Origin: Chitinophaga niastensis
GTDB lineage: Bacteria > Bacteroidota > Bacteroidia > Chitinophagales > Chitinophagaceae
Assembly: GCF_003014755.1 (NCBI RefSeq)
Contig: NZ_PYAW01000002.1
Span: 124,001 to 188,000 of the forward strand
Direction of reading: 5' to 3'
Length of the DNA: 64,000 nt
The translations under genes were made by a program, and so were the position numbers. How positions within the stretch are numbered: position 1 is the stretch's first letter; the number at the start of each line of letters is the position of its first letter. Below, one piece after another: positions 54,512 to 61,967 of this stretch. The notes under the pieces were generated by a model. That model was not told the DNA's origin and did no database searches. It saw only the letters and a program-made list of their open reading frames with translations.

Positions 54512-55087
54512 TTATTTTACTGTTTTTTTTGTTGTTTCCAAAGTAAAATTAACGGCAGTTGTTAACCGCTTCATAGCTATCGCCAGCTGGTTTTCTACTG
54601 TTTTTACCGAGAGGTTCATGAGGGAAGCTACTTCCTTGTATTTCATGCCATGCTGCTTTATCATCATAAACACCATTTTGCATTTGGGCGGAAGTTGTTG
54701 AATGGTGTATTCCATTTTCCGGATCATTTCTGCGGAAATCATAAGCTGTTCCGGATCGCTGTTAAAAGCGATCTCCAGTTTATCTTCTTCTGCAAAAATT
54801 ATATGCCGGGAGGCGGCCTGTTTCCGCATATGATCAATAGCACGGTTCTTTGCAACCACAAAAAGGTATACCTGCGGATTTTTTATATGCGCGAGTGATT
54901 GCCTTTTTTGCCAGCAATGCATAAAAACGTCATTCGTAATTTCTTCTGCCACCTCTTTGGAACGGGTGAGTGAGAAGGAAAAACGGAGCATCTTCACAAA
55001 AAAATGATTGTAGAAAGCCTCAAAGGCAGCCTGATCATTGTTCACTGTGATGTTGCTAAAAAGCTCATTTATTGTACACTGATCCAT
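54512..55087 (-). CDS. ECF sigma-70 family factor
   Basis: 191 residues: region 2 (about 20-90, AFEAFYNHFFVKMLRFSFSL, EEITNDVFMHCWQKR, NPQVYLFVVAKNRAIDHMRK) and region 4 (about 125-180, QLPPKCKMVFMMIKQHGMKY, KEVASLMNLSVKTVENQL). It directs RNA polymerase to a target promoter, most likely that of the SusCD pair at 56599. Its gene is divergent from the FecR gene, whereas in most Bacteroidota loci the sigma gene precedes fecR on the same strand. Confidence 0.95.
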   Translation of the reverse strand: MDQCTINELFSNITVNNDQAAFEAFYNHFFVKMLRFSFSLTRSKEVAEEITNDVFMHCWQKRQSLAHIKNPQVYLFVVAKNRAIDHMRKQAASRHIIFAEEDKLEIAFNSDPEQLMISAEMIRKMEYTIQQLPPKCKMVFMMIKQHGMKYKEVASLMNLSVKTVENQLAIAMKRLTTAVNFTLETTKKTVK

Positions 55088-55344
55088 CCCTGTTGGCCGC
55101 TGATAATGGTTGCAAATTATATAACGTAGATTAAGCTAAAGTTAACAAAATAATTTATCGGGCAAAGCTTTTTTGCCAATGATGGTATTTTATTACAAGA
55201 TGGTAGTGATCTCTCCTTATTAACGAAGGGGTAACATGCATGCGCCTTAATGGGCATTGCCCACTCCTGAAAATTATTTTAAACCTCTTTGGGGGTTTTT
55301 GAATTTCATTTCGTCCTTCTACTGTAACACGGATAAAAAAGTAA

Positions 55345-56439
55345 ATGACCGAGCGTAACCGGATAAATGTATTAATGGCCAGGAAGGTTGCCGGAGAGGC
55401 CACCATGGATGAATTGCAGGAACTTGACCGCTTGTTGACGCAATTTCATGAACTGCAATATGCTTTTACTATTGTGGAAGACATAAAATCTTTGGATGGA
55501 GAGAGCGGTTTTTCTGAAGCAGAAGAGCAACAATTGCTGGAAGATGGGTTTGCGCGTATCAGTTTATTGATGCAGCAACCGGAAGAACCGGTGGTGAAAC
55601 GTATTTTCCCGTGGAAAACGGTGATGGGAGTAGCAGCCTGTATTGCCGTACTGGTAAGTGTTTACAGGATATGGAAAATGCCGCAGGAAACAATTTACCG
55701 GAATGAGGTAGTCACCAAAACAGGTTCCAAAACATCAGTGGTATTACCGGACGGTACCAGTGTGGTACTCAACGCATGCAGCCGCCTGCAGTATGATGCC
55801 AGCCGTTTCCTGAAAGGAGACAGGGAGGTGGTACTCACCGGAGAAGCCTATTTTGATGTGAAACATGACCCTGCACACCCTTTTACTATCCAGACAGGTC
55901 GTGTAAATATCAGGGTGCTGGGCACTGTTTTTAATGTGAAAGCTTATACAGAAGATGCTACCGTTGAAACAACGTTGTTGAGTGGTAAAGTAGAAGTGAG
56001 TTTTCCTGAAAAGGCTGCTACAAAAGGAAATAAGGTTATCATATTACAGCCGGAACAAAAACTGATCATCGACAAAAATGATATAAATACTGTAATACCA
56101 TCTGCAAATAAAAATACCAACCACACTTTCGCCATTGTACCCGTGAAAGTAAATACAGCCGACACCAATATAAACGACGCAAAACCGGCAACCATGCAGC
56201 AAACAGCCTGGATGAACGACCGCTTTGAATTTGACAAACTCACATTTGAACAACTGTCGCACGACCTGGAACGTTGGTACAACGTAACCGTGCAATTTAA
56301 AAATGATAAATATAAGAACGAGGTATTTACCGGCGCTTTCCGCAAACAGCGCATAACGGAAGTATTAGATGCGCTACAAATAATGTCAGGCTTTCATTAT
56401 GAAGTGAACAATAAAGAAAATATTATTTACATATGGTAA
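55345..56439 (+). CDS. FecR-family anti-sigma protein
   Basis: 364 residues: a cytoplasmic N-terminus (ARKVAGEATMDELQELDRLL), one membrane span (about 92-108, VMGVAACIAVLVSVYRI), the periplasmic FecR domain (TKTGSKTSVVLPDGTSVVLN, REVVLTGEAYFDVKHDPAHP) and a C-terminal DUF4974 domain (FEFDKLTFEQLSHDLERWYN). It should hold the divergent ECF sigma factor until the STN domain of the SusC at 56599 signals substrate binding. A hairpin follows the gene before susC. Confidence 0.95.
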   Translation: MTERNRINVLMARKVAGEATMDELQELDRLLTQFHELQYAFTIVEDIKSLDGESGFSEAEEQQLLEDGFARISLLMQQPEEPVVKRIFPWKTVMGVAACIAVLVSVYRIWKMPQETIYRNEVVTKTGSKTSVVLPDGTSVVLNACSRLQYDASRFLKGDREVVLTGEAYFDVKHDPAHPFTIQTGRVNIRVLGTVFNVKAYTEDATVETTLLSGKVEVSFPEKAATKGNKVIILQPEQKLIIDKNDINTVIPSANKNTNHTFAIVPVKVNTADTNINDAKPATMQQTAWMNDRFEFDKLTFEQLSHDLERWYNVTVQFKNDKYKNEVFTGAFRKQRITEVLDALQIMSGFHYEVNNKENIIYIW

Positions 56440-56486
56440 ATCAATAAGCTTATAAATCAATAACTTTTTTATTGCTGACGGCAAAT

Positions 56487-56518
56487 AAAAAAGGGAAATG
56501 CGCGAACATTCCCCTTTT
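56487..56518 (+). terminator. Probable terminator or attenuator between fecR and susC
   Basis: AAAAAGGGAAATG pairs with CATTCCCCTTTT across a 6-nt loop with one mismatch, followed by a short T-run. It would lower read-through from fecR into the SusC gene. Confidence 0.55.
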
Positions 56519-56598
56519 CAAAATGCTGGCTAAAACAATGTAAACCGATCCACACAATCTGGTAATGGCCTAATTATTTAACCTAACGAAACAAATTT

Positions 56599-59500
56599 AT
56601 GAAAAAAAGTCATTGGTGGCCTTCTAATATTCCACAACGGGATATGAGGAAACTATTACTGCGTATGAAACTTACATCAGTATTGCTTTGTGCTGGTTTT
56701 TTACAGCTAAGCGCACATGGATTTTCGCAGGAAAGAATCAGTGTTGATTATAACAATATCAACATAGGTAAACTCCTGAATGTAATCGGGAAAAAAAGCG
56801 ATTATACTTTTATGTATAAGAGCAGTGTGATCCCTGATAAAAAAATATCCATCAAAATGGATAATGCGGCCGTGAAGGACGTGTTGGACAAGGCGCTGGC
56901 AGGGACTTCATTGGACTATAAGATAATGCCTAACAACCTGGTGGTGATTGTGAATGCTGGTGAAGCGGTGCAAACGGTGAAGGTAAAAGGAGAGGTGAGA
57001 GATGAACAGGGCATGCCGCTCATTGGTGTTACTGTATTGGTGAAAGGCACTGCACAGGGCGCAAAAACCGATATCAAAGGACATTACGAAATAGAAGTGC
57101 CGGAAAATGCCATACTGGAGTTTTCCTACGTAGGATATGAAGCAGTACAGCTGCCGCTTAAAGGCGCCAAGGGTTATGATATTGTGCTGAAAGCCAATGC
57201 CAGCGGCCTGAATGAAGTAGTCGTAGTAGGTTACGGTAAACAGAAAAGGGTGAACCTCAGCGGTGCTGTGGATAACATTTCCGGTAAAGCATTGCAAAGC
57301 AGACCCATCACCAACGTAGGCACAGGTTTACAGGGTTTAATTCCTAACCTGAACATTACAGTAGCCAGCGGTCGTGCTGCTGATGCACCCGGCTTTAACC
57401 TGCGCGGTGTTACTTCTATTAACGGAGGAGATCCGTTTATACTGGTAGATAATATTCCTTTCTCTGCAGCAGAGGTGAGTCGCCTCAATCCTGCCGATGT
57501 AGAAAGTGTAACGGTACTTAAAGATGCTGCATCTGCTGCTATCTACGGTGCGCGTGCTGCTTTCGGCGTAGTGCTGATTACTACCAAATCTGCCAGGGAC
57601 GGACGTTTATCTGTATCTGCCAATGCTAACTATGCAGTGCGCACTTTAGGAGCTGTACCAAAAGTAGTTACTGATCCACTCACCGTGATGCAGTATAAAC
57701 ATGATGCTGCTACTCCGTTGTATGATCTGTACCCGGATGCGGTAAGGGCCTATGCTGCACAACGTTCTAAAGATCCTTCCCTGCCGGCAGTAATTGTAGA
57801 TCCTACCAATAAAAATGCATGGGCATATTATGGCACTACCGACTGGCTGCATGAAGTATATAATAAAAATGCACCGGCTTATACTGCTAATTTCAGTATA
57901 TCTAAAGGAGATGAAAAACTGAATTATTATTTATCAGGAGAATATTATAAACAGGATGGTATCCTGCGTTATAACCCTGATATCTACTCCAGGTACAATC
58001 TTCGTGCAAAGGCCACCTATCATTTCAACGACCGGATCAGCGTAGGTACTAATACCATGTACACCAACCAGCTGTATGATCAGCCTTCTAATGCAAATGG
58101 TTACCTGTTTTTCCACAACGCTAACCGTACTCCTTCTTTGTCAGTGCCCACTAATCCTGATGGTACCTGGACTTCGGACGGTGCTGCATTGCTGGGTAAG
58201 CTACAGAGTGGTGGTCGTACTACCACTAATATGAATGACTTCCTGACCACCTTCAATACAGATATTAGTTTAATAAAGAAGGTGTGGAGCCTGAAGGCAG
58301 ATGTTACTTTCCGCCGCAGTAATAATGTAGGTAATTCATATGTTATACCTGTTGCATATCGCTCAGGACCTGCACAGCCGCTGGGATATACGGATGGTAA
58401 CCAGTCCTCCGCCAGTAATAACGCTTCTCAGTCGAGGTACAATGTATACAACATATACACTGACTTCAGCAAGAAATTTAATAAACATGAAATAAGTGCT
58501 TTAGCAGGTTTTAATCAGGAATACTTCTATAACAATTACTTCAGTGTAAATGCAAAGGGGCTGATCAGTTCAGCGTACCCTACTACAGCACTCACTACGG
58601 GTGTAGTAACACAAGGTCAGACAATTGATGACTGGGCAGTAAGAGGACTCTTCTATCGCCTGGGCTATACCTACGATGATAAATATATTGTTGAATTGAA
58701 TGGTCGTGATGATGGTTCTTCCCGTTTTCCTTCCAATCACCGCTGGGGCTTCTTCCCATCTGCTTCTGCAGCATGGGTGGTATCAAAGGAGAAATTCTTT
58801 AAGCCTGTAGCGGATTTATTGAAAATAGATATGTTGAAATTCCGCGGTTCTTATGGCTCCCTGGGAGATCAGCAGTTTAATTCTTACGGATATCTGTCTA
58901 CCATGGGCTCTGGTAATATCGGTACTATCCTGGATGGAAAAACACCTGTAGGTGTGTATCTCCCTAATCCCGTTACACCTACTTATACCTGGCAAAAAGT
59001 AAGAACAATCAATGGTGGTGTGGACCTCTCTTTGCTGAAAGAACGACTGAGCGTTAGTTACGACCGTTACACCCGTTTTACAGAAGGTATGTTTGCGAAA
59101 AGCAAAACTTTACCGGCAGTATACGGTGCGCCGGAACCGGTTACCAATGCGGCTAACCTTAAAACACGCGGACAGGAACTCAGTGTGCTTTGGCGTGATC
59201 AGTTTAACATTGGTAAAGAACCATTTTATTATAGTGTGAAATTCACGATGGCAGACAGCCGGACTTTCATCACCAAATATGATAATCCAACAGGATCACT
59301 GGATACTTATCGTGCAGGACAGGAGTGGGGTGAGATCTGGGGATTGGAAACAGAAGGTTTTTTCCAGAATGACGCAGAACTGAAAAATCATGCAGATCAG
59401 ACCAAGGTGGGTGAAGATGATCAGAACTATAAATTTTATGTAGGCGATCTCAAGTTCAAAGATCTCAACAAAGATGGTGAAATCAGCTATGGTAAAAATA

Positions 59501-60033
59501 CATTGTCTGATCCGGGTGACAGAAGAATCATTGGTAACAGCAGCATACGTTTCCCGTATAGTATAGACCTGAATGCCGGTTACAAAGGATTTGATATCCG
59601 TGTATTTGCACAGGGTGTAGGTAAAAGAGATTGGTATCCAGGTGCCGGTAACCACTATTTCTGGGGTATTTATGCACAGCCATGGACTAATATACAGGTG
59701 CAAAACCTGGACCACTGGACGCCTGACAATCCCAATGCTTATTTCCCCCGCGTAAAAGCATATATAGCGGAAGATGGAAATGAACTGAGCGCACCACAAA
59801 CCAAGTACCTGCAAAATGCAGCCTACCTGCGCGTGAAGAACGTAACACTGGGCTATACGCTACCTAAGACGTTGACCGACAAAATAAAAATCGCACGCTT
59901 GCGTGTATACGTGAGTGCAGAGAACATTTTCACGGTTGCTCATCTGAAAGCTAACATCGATCCGGAAGGATTGGACGGTACTATTTATCCGTTTCAGAAA
60001 ACGTATTCATGCGGTTTGAACCTGAACTTTTAA
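56599..60033 (+). CDS. SusC-type TonB-dependent transporter with STN signalling domain
   Basis: 1144 residues. Signal peptide after MKLTSVLLCAGFLQLSAHGF; an STN domain (about 50-120, ISVDYNNINIGKLLNVIG, YTFMYKSSVI) that contacts FecR; a carboxypeptidase-regulatory-like domain (KGEVRDEQGMPLIGVTVLVK); TonB-box-like EVVVVGYGKQKRVN; plug and barrel, ending TYSCGLNLNF. It is the receptor end of the sigma/FecR circuit encoded upstream. The SusD partner follows after 20 nt from its chosen start. Substrate is unknown, but the phosphoesterase gene downstream hints at a phosphorylated ligand. Confidence 0.95.
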   Translation: MKKSHWWPSNIPQRDMRKLLLRMKLTSVLLCAGFLQLSAHGFSQERISVDYNNINIGKLLNVIGKKSDYTFMYKSSVIPDKKISIKMDNAAVKDVLDKALAGTSLDYKIMPNNLVVIVNAGEAVQTVKVKGEVRDEQGMPLIGVTVLVKGTAQGAKTDIKGHYEIEVPENAILEFSYVGYEAVQLPLKGAKGYDIVLKANASGLNEVVVVGYGKQKRVNLSGAVDNISGKALQSRPITNVGTGLQGLIPNLNITVASGRAADAPGFNLRGVTSINGGDPFILVDNIPFSAAEVSRLNPADVESVTVLKDAASAAIYGARAAFGVVLITTKSARDGRLSVSANANYAVRTLGAVPKVVTDPLTVMQYKHDAATPLYDLYPDAVRAYAAQRSKDPSLPAVIVDPTNKNAWAYYGTTDWLHEVYNKNAPAYTANFSISKGDEKLNYYLSGEYYKQDGILRYNPDIYSRYNLRAKATYHFNDRISVGTNTMYTNQLYDQPSNANGYLFFHNANRTPSLSVPTNPDGTWTSDGAALLGKLQSGGRTTTNMNDFLTTFNTDISLIKKVWSLKADVTFRRSNNVGNSYVIPVAYRSGPAQPLGYTDGNQSSASNNASQSRYNVYNIYTDFSKKFNKHEISALAGFNQEYFYNNYFSVNAKGLISSAYPTTALTTGVVTQGQTIDDWAVRGLFYRLGYTYDDKYIVELNGRDDGSSRFPSNHRWGFFPSASAAWVVSKEKFFKPVADLLKIDMLKFRGSYGSLGDQQFNSYGYLSTMGSGNIGTILDGKTPVGVYLPNPVTPTYTWQKVRTINGGVDLSLLKERLSVSYDRYTRFTEGMFAKSKTLPAVYGAPEPVTNAANLKTRGQELSVLWRDQFNIGKEPFYYSVKFTMADSRTFITKYDNPTGSLDTYRAGQEWGEIWGLETEGFFQNDAELKNHADQTKVGEDDQNYKFYVGDLKFKDLNKDGEISYGKNTLSDPGDRRIIGNSSIRFPYSIDLNAGYKGFDIRVFAQGVGKRDWYPGAGNHYFWGIYAQPWTNIQVQNLDHWTPDNPNAYFPRVKAYIAEDGNELSAPQTKYLQNAAYLRVKNVTLGYTLPKTLTDKIKIARLRVYVSAENIFTVAHLKANIDPEGLDGTIYPFQKTYSCGLNLNF

Positions 60034-60053
60034 TGTATTCTAAAATGTGCACC

Positions 60054-61859
60054 ATGAAAAATTTGAGGCTATTTATATCATTGATTATACTGGGATGTGC
60101 AGCGGCATCGTGTAATAAAGATTATTTGCAACGGTTACCGCAAACCAAGATCACACCAGACGCTTTTTTTAATTCACCACAGGATCTGGAAACGTACACC
60201 AACGGATTGTACAGCCAGTTCGTGATTAAGTCGGACGATATCAATTCAGATAACATTTCCAGCTTCAGCGGTGGCGGTGAAATGGATCTGATGGTAGAAA
60301 ACGGTCTTTCTTCCACTACGGTAGGTAATACCGGCTGGGACAACTGGAATCAGTTACGCAGCGCTAATTTTATGCTGGATAACGTTTATAAGGCAAAGGG
60401 AGACCAGGTGGCTATTAACCATTTTATTGGTATCGCACGTTTTTTCCGTGCGCAGTTTTATGCAGATAAGGTAGCGCGTTTTTCTGATGTACCCTGGTAT
60501 TCAAGTGCCATGTCAAATATTGATTCTACACTGTATAAGGGACGTGATCCACGTGCAATGGTAGTAGATTCTATTATGGCTGACCTTCAGTTTGCTGTAG
60601 ATAATATCAAAGCGGATGAAGGCACCAGAACACGTGTTACCCAATGGAGCGCGCTCGCCCTGATGGCACGTTTTACCCTGTTTGAAGGTACCTTCCGTAA
60701 ATACCATGATGAACTGAACCTGCAGGCTTCTGCCGGTACTTTCTTTCAAAAAACAGCCTGGGCTTGTGAGCAGCTGATGGCAAGTGGTAAGTTCAAGATT
60801 TTTACTACAGGTAAAGGTGCACAAGACTACCGTTTCTTATTTTCCAGTCCTACTTTATCCGGAAATGCGGAAATGATCCAGTGGGCAGATTACCAGCAGA
60901 GCCTGGGTATTGCAAACAATACACACGTTGTATTGGGTTGGGAGTGGTCACTTAGCCAAAGCCTGGTATATAGTTACCTGATGACAGATGGTACACCGTT
61001 TACGTCATTACCTAATTATAAAAACCTGGATTATACACATACTTTCAATAACCGTGATCCGCGCTTAGCTGAAACGGTAGCCTATCCCGGCTTCTCTACA
61101 ACGCAGGATAAGAGCCTGTACATCGCAAAGCCTAACCTGGGTGCTTATGATCAGCTGAAATATTATCCGCGCGATCCTGCACAGCGTCAGGGCTGGTATG
61201 CCGACTATTCCGCGCTGCCGATATTTCGTTATGCAGAAGTGTTGCTGAATTATGCTGAAGCTAAAGCTGAACTGGGTACCCTCGCACAATCTGATATTGA
61301 TAATACCATTAATTTGCTCCGCGACCGTGTGGGAATGCCACACCTGAACCAGGGTACTGCCAATGCAATGCCTGATCCGGTATTAGCGGCAGCGTATCCT
61401 AATGTAACCGGTGCTAACAAAGGTGCATTGCTGGAAATACGCAGAGAGAGAAGAGTGGAGCTGGCCTGTGAAGGACTTCGTTTTAATGATGTGAACAGAT
61501 GGAAAGCTGGTATGCGTTTCCAGGATTCGCAGCAAGGCATGTATGTAGCTGCATTGGGCCCTATAGATATGACTGGTGATAATGTTCCGGATATTGCTAT
61601 CCTGGCTTCACCGTCTGATACTGCTGTGCTGGCAGGTTTAACACCGGATATGAGAGCAAATATCTCCAGGTTTTATCTGAAAGATAAGGATGGTAAAGAC
61701 AATAATTTCTATCTCGAAAATGGAACAAACGGACATATTATGTTTACACGTGATCGCGACAGCAAACGGGTATTTATAGAACCGCAATATTATTATCGTC
61801 CGATTCCACTGGCACAAACCGTACTGAATCCGCAATTGAAGCAGATTTTCGGATGGTAG
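60054..61859 (+). CDS. SusD/RagB-type surface lipoprotein
   Basis: 601 residues from MKNLRLFISLIILGCAAASC, lipobox cysteine at about 20. A longer frame begins inside the SusC gene at 60009 but would bury the lipoprotein signal. SusD marks include YLQRLPQTKITPDAFFNSPQ, FRAQFYADKVARFSDVPWYS, FRYAEVLLNYAEAKAELG, LRDRVGMPHL, and RRERRVELACEGLRFNDVNR. It is somewhat longer than the first SusD here. It pairs with the STN-containing SusC. Confidence 0.94.
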   Translation: MKNLRLFISLIILGCAAASCNKDYLQRLPQTKITPDAFFNSPQDLETYTNGLYSQFVIKSDDINSDNISSFSGGGEMDLMVENGLSSTTVGNTGWDNWNQLRSANFMLDNVYKAKGDQVAINHFIGIARFFRAQFYADKVARFSDVPWYSSAMSNIDSTLYKGRDPRAMVVDSIMADLQFAVDNIKADEGTRTRVTQWSALALMARFTLFEGTFRKYHDELNLQASAGTFFQKTAWACEQLMASGKFKIFTTGKGAQDYRFLFSSPTLSGNAEMIQWADYQQSLGIANNTHVVLGWEWSLSQSLVYSYLMTDGTPFTSLPNYKNLDYTHTFNNRDPRLAETVAYPGFSTTQDKSLYIAKPNLGAYDQLKYYPRDPAQRQGWYADYSALPIFRYAEVLLNYAEAKAELGTLAQSDIDNTINLLRDRVGMPHLNQGTANAMPDPVLAAAYPNVTGANKGALLEIRRERRVELACEGLRFNDVNRWKAGMRFQDSQQGMYVAALGPIDMTGDNVPDIAILASPSDTAVLAGLTPDMRANISRFYLKDKDGKDNNFYLENGTNGHIMFTRDRDSKRVFIEPQYYYRPIPLAQTVLNPQLKQIFGW

Positions 61860-61872
61860 CAGCAAAATAATT

Positions 61873-61957
61873 GCGAATTACGAATTTCAAATTACAGATC
61901 TCAGCGGGAGCCTTCGCTGAGATCCGTAATTTGAAATTCGTAATTTGAAATTTTAAA
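61873..61957. repeat. Palindrome, AATT-ladder class (period 7)
   Basis: Left arm GAATTAC GAATTTC AAATTAC AGATCTCAGCG; right arm CGCTGAGATC CGTAATT TGAAATT CGTAATT TGAAATT. The loop is only GGAGCCTT. The centre GATCTCAGCG is the same word as at the centre of the GATTA-ladder palindromes. Lies between SusD and the phosphoesterase gene. Confidence 0.85.
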
Positions 61958-61967
61958 ATTGGAACTG

